From: an uncultured Bacteroidales bacterium
GTDB lineage: Bacteria; Bacteroidota; Bacteroidia; Bacteroidales; UBA932
Direction: 5' to 3'
DNA length: 24,083 nucleotides
Assembly: GCA_937899055.1 (NCBI GenBank)
Contig: CALBPX010000048.1
Coordinates: forward strand, 1 to 24,083
The notes below the pieces were generated by a model that was given only the letters and a program-made list of their open reading frames with translations, searched no databases and had not been told where the DNA came from. Position numbers and translations under genes: made by a program. This document shows, in pieces, positions 1 through 7,321 of this stretch. Numbering within the stretch: the stretch's first letter is position 1; every line of letters starts with the position of its first letter.

Positions 1-158
1 GAGTAAAAAGTATCTGAGATAGACGCTCCCAGACCGGTCAGAAAACCTGTAAGCCGGCCTTTGCTCAAAGTTTTCTGGATACAAAGTACCCCTATGGGCC
101 CCAGAGGAATGGAGGCCCCTATCCCTATTATCATACCCTTCAGAAAAACTTCCAGCAT
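1..158 (-). CDS. LysE/RhtB-family amino-acid exporter, N-terminal fragment
   Basis: Reading the minus strand from an ATG at 158 gives 52 codons that run off the left edge of the window. The protein begins MLEVFLKGMIIGIGASIPLG and continues with PIGVLCIQKTLSKGR and then a second hydrophobic stretch, TGFLTGLGASISD. A first membrane helix followed by a G/P-rich PLGPIGVLCIQ segment and a basic turn is the N-terminal signature of the LysE/RhtB translocator family, which exports amino acids or related small molecules through the inner membrane. Only about a quarter of a typical 200-residue protein is present, so substrate and integrity cannot be judged. The gene diverges from lnt across a 39-bp gap. 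The short ORF was found by direct translation of the edge. Family assignment is fairly firm; the substrate is unknown. Confidence 0.75.
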   Translation of the reverse strand, partial: MLEVFLKGMIIGIGASIPLGPIGVLCIQKTLSKGRLTGFLTGLGASISDTFY

Positions 159-176
159 TGCATTCAAATTGAGCGG

Positions 177-193
177 CAAATTTAGTATTTTTG
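177..193. promoter_or_regulatory. Back-to-back putative -7 promoter elements between lysE-like gene and lnt
   Basis: The 39-bp divergent gap contains two exact matches to the Bacteroides -7 consensus TAnnTTTG, one per strand. TAAATTTG on the minus strand (184 to 177) faces the LysE-type gene, and TATTTTTG on the plus strand (186-193) faces lnt. The lnt element ends only 4 bp before its ATG, which would give a leaderless or nearly leaderless transcript. Neither has a good -33 TTTG about 20 bp upstream, so both are weak candidates. Confidence 0.35.
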
Positions 194-197
194 GTGT

Positions 198-1796
198 ATG
201 AAAAAAAATAAGTTTGGCAATCTGTGGATTTTGGCCGCCGTTTCCGGTGTGCTTCTTGCCATACCGTATGTGTTCCCTCACTGCGGAATTGTGGCTTTGG
301 TAGCCTTCCTACCCCTTTTTGCCGCAAGTCATACGGCCCTTCAGCAAAAAACAAAGCATTTTTGGATATGCTACTATTCGTCCTTCCTTATTTGGAACAT
401 TATTGCAACCTGGTGGATATGGTATGCCACGGCTGCGGGAGCCGTAGCCGCAATCATACTCAATTCGCTGCAGATGGCCGTCATATTCAGAATCTTCAGG
501 GCTCTGGGCAAAAGGCGCCAGGGCTTTCTTCCATATCTGGCCCTGGCCTTCATGTGGTGCGCCTGGGAATATTGCTACCAGGGCTGGCAGGTAAGTTGGC
601 CGTGGCTGAATCTGGGGAACTCCTTTGCCCAAAGCATAAAGCACATTCAGTGGTATGAAATTACCGGAAGCACCGGAGGCAGTCTCTGGGTTTTGCTAAT
701 CAACGGTCTGCTTTTCAATGCACTAAAGAATATCGCCGAGAGAAAACCGAGCCGGTATTATGCTCTTGGAGCAATTCTGCTCATTGCCGTTCCGAGCATA
801 GCCTCCCACATAAGGTATGCAAGCCTTGGAAAACAGATGGCTCTTCAGCCCGGCCGCCTTACCAAAGAGGTTGTGGTTCTGCAGCCCAACATAGACCCCT
901 ACACAGACAAGTTCTCCGGAATGACTCAAAGGCAGCAGGACGAGATTCTTCTGAGTCTGGCAGAAAATGAGGTTACGGATTCCACATTCCTGACCGTAGC
1001 GCCGGAAACTTTCTTCAACCCGTCCTTAACGGCGGGCCAGATTCTGGAAAACAGCCCTTCAAACCCCACCTTGGACAGCATAAGGAATTTTGCCGCAGAA
1101 AAAGGTACAAACTTCATCTTCGGGGCGGTGACCTACCGTTTCTACCATACGCTGGAAAAGCCCACGGTAACCGCAAGGCCCAACGGAGATTCCTGGTATG
1201 ACGTTTTCAATACGGCCATCAGTGCGGGACGCAATTCCAGTCTGGATTTCTACCACAAATCCAAGCTTGTAATCATGGCCGAAACAGTGCCTTACATAAA
1301 CGGAAAGAGCGTATTTTCTTCTCTTGGTCTGGATCTTGGCGGAGGGTTTGGAAACTTCGGAAAGCAGGAATCACGCTCGGTCTTTGACCTTGGAGACGGT
1401 GTAAAAGCCGGAACCGCAGTATGTTATGAATCGGTATTCGGCAATTTCTTCAGAGAATACATACTCGCCGGAGCCAACCTGATGACCATCATCACAAACG
1501 ACGGCTGGTGGAGAAACACATCCGGCCATATCCAGCACCTGCACTATGCATCGCTGAGGGCCATAGAAACCAGAAGATACATTGCAAGAAGCGCAAATAC
1601 CGGAATATCTGCTATCATCAACCTCAGGGGAGACATCATATCCCCTACACCATGGTGGGAAAAATGCGCAATCAGGGGTCAGGTTTTCATCAGCTATGCC
1701 CAAACCCCGTTTGTAAAATACGGAGATCTGGTGGGCTATCTGTCCTGCTGGCTTTCGCTCATCTTCCTTTTGGGATATGCTATACGGGCGTGGTAG
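198..1796 (+). CDS. lnt: Apolipoprotein N-acyltransferase (Lnt)
   Basis: Lnt transfers an acyl chain from a phospholipid to the free amino group of the diacylglyceryl-cysteine of lipoproteins, the last step of lipoprotein maturation, at the periplasmic face of the inner membrane. The protein has 532 residues, close to the E. coli length. About six hydrophobic segments fill residues 5-205, a nitrilase-like domain spans about 222-495, and a final helix lies near 510-530. The expected Glu-Lys-Cys triad is present: E270 in VAPETFF, K354 in YHKSKLV and C409 in AVCYES. The family hallmarks NDGWW and the RAIETRRY/ARSANTGIS run follow. The ATG at 198 starts a basic, then hydrophobic N-terminus typical of the family. 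The 3' end overlaps the convergent HD-domain gene by 61 bp. Its product serves the lipobox proteins encoded further right, including the GH89 enzyme and the fimbrial subunits. Confidence 0.96.
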   Translation: MKKNKFGNLWILAAVSGVLLAIPYVFPHCGIVALVAFLPLFAASHTALQQKTKHFWICYYSSFLIWNIIATWWIWYATAAGAVAAIILNSLQMAVIFRIFRALGKRRQGFLPYLALAFMWCAWEYCYQGWQVSWPWLNLGNSFAQSIKHIQWYEITGSTGGSLWVLLINGLLFNALKNIAERKPSRYYALGAILLIAVPSIASHIRYASLGKQMALQPGRLTKEVVVLQPNIDPYTDKFSGMTQRQQDEILLSLAENEVTDSTFLTVAPETFFNPSLTAGQILENSPSNPTLDSIRNFAAEKGTNFIFGAVTYRFYHTLEKPTVTARPNGDSWYDVFNTAISAGRNSSLDFYHKSKLVIMAETVPYINGKSVFSSLGLDLGGGFGNFGKQESRSVFDLGDGVKAGTAVCYESVFGNFFREYILAGANLMTIITNDGWWRNTSGHIQHLHYASLRAIETRRYIARSANTGISAIINLRGDIISPTPWWEKCAIRGQVFISYAQTPFVKYGDLVGYLSCWLSLIFLLGYAIRAW

Positions 1797-3796
1797 ATTT
1801 CTCTGATCTGCCGCTTCATTACGGACTTGATGCTGTTGATGTTTTTGAAGGTGACCTCCGAGCGGATGAGCTGGTTGCCGGAAATCCTCTTTTCTACAAC
1901 GCTATCTACAAGAGACGAAATGGTTTCTTCGGAATACTCAGACAGCGATCGTGATGCAGCTTCCACAGCATCGGCTATCATAACCACTACCTCCTCCTTT
2001 GTAGCAGGCAGATTGCCCTGGTAAGTGAACTTGGGCCTGTCGGCCGGGTTTCCGCCGTTATTGCAGTAAACATTGTAGAAATACTCCGTCACCGAATGTC
2101 CGTGGTGAGACAGGATGAAATCCTGCAGGACCTTGGGCAGACGAGCTTTTCTGGCCATAGCCACTCCGTCCTCCACATGCTTGATTATCAGCTGAGCACT
2201 TTCAACCGGAGAAAGATCCTTGTGGATGTTGAGCCCGTTGGACATATTCTCTATGAAAGCCTGGGGATTGGCCATCTTGCCTATATCGTGATACAGGGCT
2301 CCGGCCCTTGCAATTCTGGGATTGCCGCCTATTGCAACCACTGCCCTTTCCGCCAGGTTAGCCACCTGCAGTGAATGTTGGAAAGTTCCGGGGGCCTTGG
2401 TAGCAAGTTCCTCCAGCAAAGGATTTTCAGTGTCCGACAGGTCCTTCAGGGTAGATATTGAAACCATGTAGAACAGCTTTTCCATCAGGAACACGAACGG
2501 ATATGTAACCACAACCAGAACGGAGGCTATGAAAAGATAAACATATATGCGGGGCTCTATGGGGAATATGGTTCCCTTGGCTATCAGCTGAAAACCTATA
2601 TGCACCAGTACGCAGGCAAAAAAGATGTACAGGCAGTTCAAAAACTGCAGCCAGCCTCTTGCGTACAGAGAGAAGGACATAAACGCCACAACGCCGGCCA
2701 CCGAGGCTATCATGAACAGTTCCACTCCGTTTTCTGCAACCAGAAGCAAAGGCATCAGCGATATGAAATACACCGGAAGCACAACCCTGTTATACAGGAA
2801 CGAACTCATATACAGCACCAAAACCGCAAACGGAACCAGATAGAGAAGGTCTGGAGAAATCTTTCTTACAAGCATGGTAACTACAAATGCCAGACACAGG
2901 ATGAACACAACAAAATTGAACTCGTTCTGATGCTTGAGCACTTCCTGGTCGGAAAAATAGACTGCAAAATAAGCCATCAGCAAAAGCACGGCAATGATAA
3001 GCGCATGCCCAAGATGCAGCATCAGTATATTTCCCGAATAGCCTATGCTCTTTTTGTATTCGGCCTTGAAAGAATCCAGGATCTGCTCTATTTCAGAGGT
3101 TATTATCTCGCCCTCTGACACTATGTGCTCCCCGGCATAGACCATTCCCTTTGTAGGAGAAATATAGTCTATTGCTCGGCGATGGAGTTCATCGGTAGTG
3201 TTTTTGTCGAAGAACAAATCCGGCCTCAGAAACTCCGCTACCTTCAAAGAAGACAGCAAAGAGTCAGGATTAGCAGCCGGAGCCGTATATGCCAACTCGG
3301 AACGTATGTATCTGAGGGCCTTTTGCGGAGTATAAAGTTCGGCCTCTATCTCTTGCGAGGCGTTCTTGCCTCTTTGGACAAAGATTGCCCTGTCTTCCAG
3401 GTCTTTCTGGGCAAACAGACCCTTTTGGTAGATATCGGAAAGGGCCTTGGTTACAGCCGTCTGAATCTGCTCAGGAACACTGTCCTTTATGCATTTTCTG
3501 GAAAAATCGGCCAGGGCCTCGTTCATTACTTTTTCATCCTTGCGGAAATACTGGATTACTGATTCTGCAGCACGGCTTTTTTCTTCAGACATTTCATCCT
3601 TGGTTTTCAGAACCGGAAAATCTATCGGAGATTCCAGAGTCTGATAAAGCCAGGGCGAACCTTTCTTGTACTGGTATCTGAATTTTCCGTCCACAGGATA
3701 AAAAATCATCATAACAGCCAAGGCTATGAGAAGCACCAAGAAGTTGCCCCTCTTACCCATAACACGCCTAAAGTTGAACAGGTCCAATCTTTCCAT
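1736..3796 (-). CDS. PgpH-type 7TM HD-domain phosphohydrolase (HDIG protein)
   Basis: This 686-residue protein has the 7TMR-HD architecture. A first membrane helix (about 18-34) is followed by an extracytoplasmic region of about 35-255 resembling the 7TMR-HDED domain, then about seven membrane segments (256-445) and a cytoplasmic HD domain (about 465-640). HD metal-binding residues are visible: H474 in TFQHSLQ, H503-D504 in LYHDIGK, the H564-H565 pair in LSHHGH, and D609 in MIADAVEAASR. Characterised members such as Listeria PgpH hydrolyse cyclic di-AMP to pApA. That activity here is inferred from family membership. The ATG at 3796 is preceded by a TACTTTTG -7 element. The C-terminal 20 codons overlap the end of lnt on the opposite strand. 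No cyclic-dinucleotide synthase is encoded in the window, so the substrate cannot be confirmed from context. Confidence 0.9.
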   Translation of the reverse strand: MERLDLFNFRRVMGKRGNFLVLLIALAVMMIFYPVDGKFRYQYKKGSPWLYQTLESPIDFPVLKTKDEMSEEKSRAAESVIQYFRKDEKVMNEALADFSRKCIKDSVPEQIQTAVTKALSDIYQKGLFAQKDLEDRAIFVQRGKNASQEIEAELYTPQKALRYIRSELAYTAPAANPDSLLSSLKVAEFLRPDLFFDKNTTDELHRRAIDYISPTKGMVYAGEHIVSEGEIITSEIEQILDSFKAEYKKSIGYSGNILMLHLGHALIIAVLLLMAYFAVYFSDQEVLKHQNEFNFVVFILCLAFVVTMLVRKISPDLLYLVPFAVLVLYMSSFLYNRVVLPVYFISLMPLLLVAENGVELFMIASVAGVVAFMSFSLYARGWLQFLNCLYIFFACVLVHIGFQLIAKGTIFPIEPRIYVYLFIASVLVVVTYPFVFLMEKLFYMVSISTLKDLSDTENPLLEELATKAPGTFQHSLQVANLAERAVVAIGGNPRIARAGALYHDIGKMANPQAFIENMSNGLNIHKDLSPVESAQLIIKHVEDGVAMARKARLPKVLQDFILSHHGHSVTEYFYNVYCNNGGNPADRPKFTYQGNLPATKEEVVVMIADAVEAASRSLSEYSEETISSLVDSVVEKRISGNQLIRSEVTFKNINSIKSVMKRQIREIYHARIAYPKRKMSESQQDR

Positions 3797-3805
3797 AACC
3801 AGAGA

Positions 3806-3820
3806 TTTTGTACAAAAGTA
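3806..3820 (-). promoter_or_regulatory. Promoter -7 element of the HD-domain gene overlapped by a perfect 12-bp palindrome
   Basis: In the 49-bp divergent gap, the minus strand reads TACTTTTG (3820 to 3813), an exact TAnnTTTG match 17 nt upstream of the HD-gene ATG. It has only a poor -33 match (TGG) about 20 nt further up. The perfect palindrome TTTTGTACAAAA (3806-3817) overlaps it and sits where the transcription start would fall, a good position for a repressor operator. On the plus strand, TAACTTG just before the nuclease ATG is a partial match to the same element. Confidence 0.45.
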
Positions 3821-3845
3821 CTCAGATTTTTGCTAACTTGCCACT

Positions 3846-4757
3846 ATGATTGCAAAACGTAAACTAAAATCTCCGGCTTTTGCGGCAGGATTGTTTCTTG
3901 CTCTGATTGTAGTTCTTGCATCCTTCGCCCCGTTCAAGGGAACCAGACTGCAAAACTCCGGCAAACTAAACAGCTGGTGGGAACAGGTTGTAAAGACCAA
4001 ATACGGCAAGGTGGATTTTGGCACTTTCACCTTCCGCGACCTCAACACGCTGAACAGCTCAACAGAAAAGGTTCTATACGAAAAATGCCAGAAACTCCTG
4101 GGCAGGATACCGCCCTATGCCCGCAGCGGCAGATGGCTTATGGTCTTTGACAACCGCAGCCGTTTCTGCGGCCTGCTGAGCGAGGGCAGGATTATTGCCG
4201 ATGCCGGTGTAAAACAAGGGGACGAAGTGTATGTAAACATGTTCCTCAACACAGTACATCTGCCAAGCGCCCATTATCTTGTAGATAACATAAACTATTA
4301 TACAGACTCCCTGGGGCGCATATCCAGAGTTTACTGCAACGATCTGAAACTCAAGTCCAGAGGCCGTAACCAATATGCCCAAAAGTATTCCGTTAAGTTC
4401 AAAGACGGAACCCGGGGCGACAACTGCGGGCATCTTATTCCTCAGGCCCTCAACGGCCCCGCCGAACAGATTAACTATGTACCCCAGAGGAGAGACCTCA
4501 ACGGAGGAGAGATACTTGAGTTGGAAAAGAAAGCCATAAACGCAAAAAAGGCTGGGCGCAAGGTATCGTACGAAATCAAAATCCTCTACCACGCAAAACA
4601 GAAAAGGCCATACGGTTTTGAAAACAACGTAAAGGTCTATGACAAAGACGGAAAGATGCTGAACAACTATACCGGTATTTTTGACAACAATCCAAAGAAC
4701 GGAAAGTATTGGGAAAAACAGGAAAAAAAGTCCAGAAAAGAAACCAAAACAAGATGA
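3846..4757 (+). CDS. Exported or membrane-anchored DNA/RNA non-specific endonuclease
   Basis: The 303-residue product has a basic N-terminus and a hydrophobic stretch at about 11-29, either a signal peptide or a membrane anchor. Catalytic signatures lie at 191-230: GDNCGHLIPQ, then INYVPQRRDLNGG and ELEKKA. This matches the beta-beta-alpha-metal nuclease superfamily, most like the Endonuclease_NS_2 branch, in which a G-G-H-L-I motif precedes a conserved N-x-V-P-Q. H196 is the likely general base and N210 the likely magnesium ligand. The usual residue before the GH is replaced by Cys195. Family members cut both DNA and RNA without sequence preference. Residues 35-190 show no domain I recognise. 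The gene starts a plus-strand cluster: the next ATG lies 7 bp after its stop. A secreted nuclease could serve nutrient scavenging from extracellular DNA, or act as a toxin. The sequence does not decide between them. Confidence 0.85.
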   Translation: MIAKRKLKSPAFAAGLFLALIVVLASFAPFKGTRLQNSGKLNSWWEQVVKTKYGKVDFGTFTFRDLNTLNSSTEKVLYEKCQKLLGRIPPYARSGRWLMVFDNRSRFCGLLSEGRIIADAGVKQGDEVYVNMFLNTVHLPSAHYLVDNINYYTDSLGRISRVYCNDLKLKSRGRNQYAQKYSVKFKDGTRGDNCGHLIPQALNGPAEQINYVPQRRDLNGGEILELEKKAINAKKAGRKVSYEIKILYHAKQKRPYGFENNVKVYDKDGKMLNNYTGIFDNNPKNGKYWEKQEKKSRKETKTR

Positions 4758-4764
4758 GCATAAT

Positions 4765-5091
4765 ATGAAAGACCTCGTGAAGCTTCCACCCTACATCAAT
4801 CAGATATCCGATTACGCATATCTCAACCTGAGAGCCAATAATGTGGATGTCAATAAGATAAAAACAGCCACACTTACAGTTGCAATGCATGGCAACAACC
4901 CCGTATTTACAGAAAGGGTCCAAATGGAACATAGCCGGCTGCATCTTGACTGCTGGGACATATTTCCGCTGGCAAAAAGGATGAAGGACGATGCCGCACG
5001 CAATTTTGAAAAGATTCAGGTCAGAATCGATTTTGCAGACGGAAAAGTCAAGGCTATGAAATTTTATGCTAAACCCATTGAAAATGAATAA
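4765..5091 (+). CDS. Unrecognised 108-residue protein between nuclease and GH89 gene
   Basis: I do not recognise this protein. The start is taken as the ATG at 4765, 7 bp after the nuclease stop. A longer reading from a TTG at 4681 would lie inside the nuclease gene and add a lysine-rich, non-family-like head. The product begins MKDLVKLPPYINQISDYAYL, has no signal peptide or membrane helix, and contains two cysteine-poor, beta-strand-like alternating stretches (TATLTVAMHG near 38-45 and QVRIDFADGKVKAMKFYA near 85-103) around a helical, basic middle. It looks like a small soluble cytoplasmic domain. Its stop codon overlaps the start of the GH89 gene (ATGAATAA, 8-bp overlap), which points to co-transcription and translational coupling. 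One possibility is an inhibitor or accessory of the neighbouring nuclease, but that is a guess from position only. The lack of an export signal argues against it meeting an exported nuclease. Confidence 0.7.
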   Translation: MKDLVKLPPYINQISDYAYLNLRANNVDVNKIKTATLTVAMHGNNPVFTERVQMEHSRLHLDCWDIFPLAKRMKDDAARNFEKIQVRIDFADGKVKAMKFYAKPIENE

Positions 5092-7321
5092 ACTGATTAT
5101 TGCCCTGGCGGTTCTGGCCATGGCCGTTTCTTCTTGCAACGGCAACAGGCCTGAGAACTGGAAAGACGGAAAAGAGAAAGCTGTATATGCCCTCATAGAA
5201 AGAGTTACTCCGGGCCGTTCCGGTTCTTTTGAACTCAGACTTCAAGACGGCTACGACGGCCAGAACGAGTTCTATGCATATTCCACATCGGGGAACAAAA
5301 TTCTTCTGGAAGGCAATACTACAGTTTCTCTTGCTGTGGCTTACTATCAATATCTCAGGAAGTTCTGCAGCGTAAACCTTTCGTTCTGCGGAAGCCATGT
5401 TGAACTTCCGGAAAAGCTGCCCCTCCCCTACAGCGTCAAAGGAAAAATCAACGGCCGGTTCCGCTCTTTCTTCAACTACTGCTCATTCAGCTATACCGGA
5501 GCATGGTGGAACTGGGATGATTGGCAGTGGACGATAGATTTTCTTGCAATGAACGGCATAAACATGCCTTTGCAGGTTACGGGTCTGGAAGGAGTATGGT
5601 ACAACGCCCTTCTTAAGACCGGATATACGGACGAGCAGGCCCGACAATATCTTTGCGGTCCGGCGTATTTTGCCTGGCAGTGGATGGGCAACATAGAAAG
5701 CTTTGCCGGCCCCCTGCCAAAGAGCTGGATAGACAGCCATATAGAACTTGGCAAGAAAGTGATGCAAAGGGAGATAGAACTTGGAATGCATCCTATTCAG
5801 CAGGGCTTTGCAGGAAATGTTCCGGCCTTTTTCAAAGAAAAATATCCGGATGCCAACATTGCAGCCAAAGAAGACTGGTGCGGCTTTCCGTCTGTATATC
5901 AGCTGGATCCTACAGACCCGCTGTTTGCCGAGTTTGGAAAGACATTCTTTGAAGAACAGAAAAAACTCTACGGGCTGCACGGCTTTTATGCCTCGGACCC
6001 GTTCCACGAAAGCAAACCGGTTTCTACAGACAGTTCCTACCTTGCACAGGTGGCAAATGCCATAATGAAACTCAACAAAGAAGCCGATCCTGACTTCAGA
6101 TACTGGATTATGCAGGGTTGGACTCCTACCAAAGGCATAGTTACCGCCATACCCAAGGACAGCCTCATAATTCTGGATCTTGCAGACCCTGACTACACCC
6201 CGCGCAAAGACGGGCAGGAAAGGTTCTGGGGTTACAGCTACCTTGCCGGCAACCTGCATAATTTCGGCGGAAGGGTAAAGCTCCACGGCGATATCAATGC
6301 CCTGGCCGAAAACCAATACATGAAAGCCCTAAGCAGCGGCGAAAAAGCCATAGGAACCGGAGTTTTCATGGAAGGTATCTGCCAAAATCCGATGTACTAC
6401 GACTTGGCCCTGCAGATGCCTCTGATGCAATCTCAGGCCAACCTCCAGGAATGGATAGAAGACTATAACGCCGGAAGATACGGCTACTTTTCGGACTACA
6501 CGGTAAGCCTCAGCGAACTCCTCATAAAAACCGCCTACAAAAGAGGAACGGACGGAACCGAAAGAAGTTCGGCAGTGGCTGCCCGCCCGGCCCTCCATGT
6601 CAAAAAATCCGGCCCCAACGGAAACTTCAGTTTTCCCTACGACAATGATTCTCTGAAGATTATAATGGATATAGCATTGGGTCTGGCCCCAAATACAGAC
6701 GGGCTGAAATTCGATGCAGTAGATATCCAGAGGCAGTATATGAGCAATCTGGCCTACAAGATTCTCTCAAGGATAGAGGAAGCCTTCAACAAGGGAGACA
6801 TCGCTGAGTTTGACACATATACAAAAATGTATCACAGCCTGCTGTCGGATTTGGACTCCCTGGTTGGCACAAGAAGAGAATACAGCTTTGAAGACAAAAT
6901 CCAGAAAGCTACGGCCTGGGCCACAAATCCGGAAGAGGCTGAACTCTACGACTTTAACCAGAGTATGCAGGTAACTCAATGGGGGCCCGACAGGCAGAGC
7001 GGCATAAACTACCTCTTTGATTATTCGTGGAGGGAGTGGAGCGGGCTCATAAGAGATTATTATCTTCCGCGATGGGATATGTTCCATGCCATGCTGAGAG
7101 AAAAACTTTTGGACGGCTCATACCGTTCCTATAAAGATTACGAAGAAAACCTGCCCCGCACATCCGGGCGCGAGGCCATTGAAGCAGACTCCTTCTACCA
7201 GAGCCTCAGAGATTGGGAATGGGCCTGGATTACAACTCCAAAGAATTATAGCCCAAGAACTTACGGCAACGAATATCAGACCGCCTCACTTATGTATGAG
7301 AGGTGGAAAGACGCACTTTGA
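5084..7321 (+). CDS. Lipoprotein alpha-N-acetylglucosaminidase, GH89 (NAGLU-type)
   Basis: GH89 enzymes remove terminal alpha-linked GlcNAc, for example from heparan sulfate (human NAGLU) or from GlcNAc-alpha-1,4-Gal caps of gastric-type mucin. From the ATG at 5084 the protein has 745 residues. It starts with MNKLIIALAV and a lipobox VSSC (Cys18), so it should be a lipoprotein in the periplasm or on the surface. There follow an N-terminal domain (about 25-120), a TIM-barrel domain opening with FFNYCSFSYTGAWWNWDDWQ (about 129-148), and a helical C-terminal domain (about 450-745). The two catalytic glutamates align as E309 in SDPFHES and E430 in GVFMEGICQNP, matching E316 and E446 of human NAGLU. 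An upstream in-frame ATG at 5066 would add six residues before the signal peptide and is less likely. The start overlaps the preceding gene; the 3' end overlaps the convergent propeller gene by 32 bp. No SusC/SusD pair is nearby. Confidence 0.95.
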   Translation: MNKLIIALAVLAMAVSSCNGNRPENWKDGKEKAVYALIERVTPGRSGSFELRLQDGYDGQNEFYAYSTSGNKILLEGNTTVSLAVAYYQYLRKFCSVNLSFCGSHVELPEKLPLPYSVKGKINGRFRSFFNYCSFSYTGAWWNWDDWQWTIDFLAMNGINMPLQVTGLEGVWYNALLKTGYTDEQARQYLCGPAYFAWQWMGNIESFAGPLPKSWIDSHIELGKKVMQREIELGMHPIQQGFAGNVPAFFKEKYPDANIAAKEDWCGFPSVYQLDPTDPLFAEFGKTFFEEQKKLYGLHGFYASDPFHESKPVSTDSSYLAQVANAIMKLNKEADPDFRYWIMQGWTPTKGIVTAIPKDSLIILDLADPDYTPRKDGQERFWGYSYLAGNLHNFGGRVKLHGDINALAENQYMKALSSGEKAIGTGVFMEGICQNPMYYDLALQMPLMQSQANLQEWIEDYNAGRYGYFSDYTVSLSELLIKTAYKRGTDGTERSSAVAARPALHVKKSGPNGNFSFPYDNDSLKIIMDIALGLAPNTDGLKFDAVDIQRQYMSNLAYKILSRIEEAFNKGDIAEFDTYTKMYHSLLSDLDSLVGTRREYSFEDKIQKATAWATNPEEAELYDFNQSMQVTQWGPDRQSGINYLFDYSWREWSGLIRDYYLPRWDMFHAMLREKLLDGSYRSYKDYEENLPRTSGREAIEADSFYQSLRDWEWAWITTPKNYSPRTYGNEYQTASLMYERWKDAL

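Noticed and set aside
3846..5091. Toxin-immunity pair of a polymorphic or contact-dependent toxin system
   Set aside because: The nuclease has its own N-terminal hydrophobic segment rather than a trafficking domain (no PAAR, Rhs or LXG head), and no secretion genes lie nearby. Kept only as a hypothesis about an accessory protein.
5483..6316. 277-codon open reading frame antisense to the GH89 gene
   Set aside because: It lies wholly inside a gene with intact catalytic motifs, has no recognisable domain, and reads as a cysteine/arginine-rich shadow typical of antisense frames.
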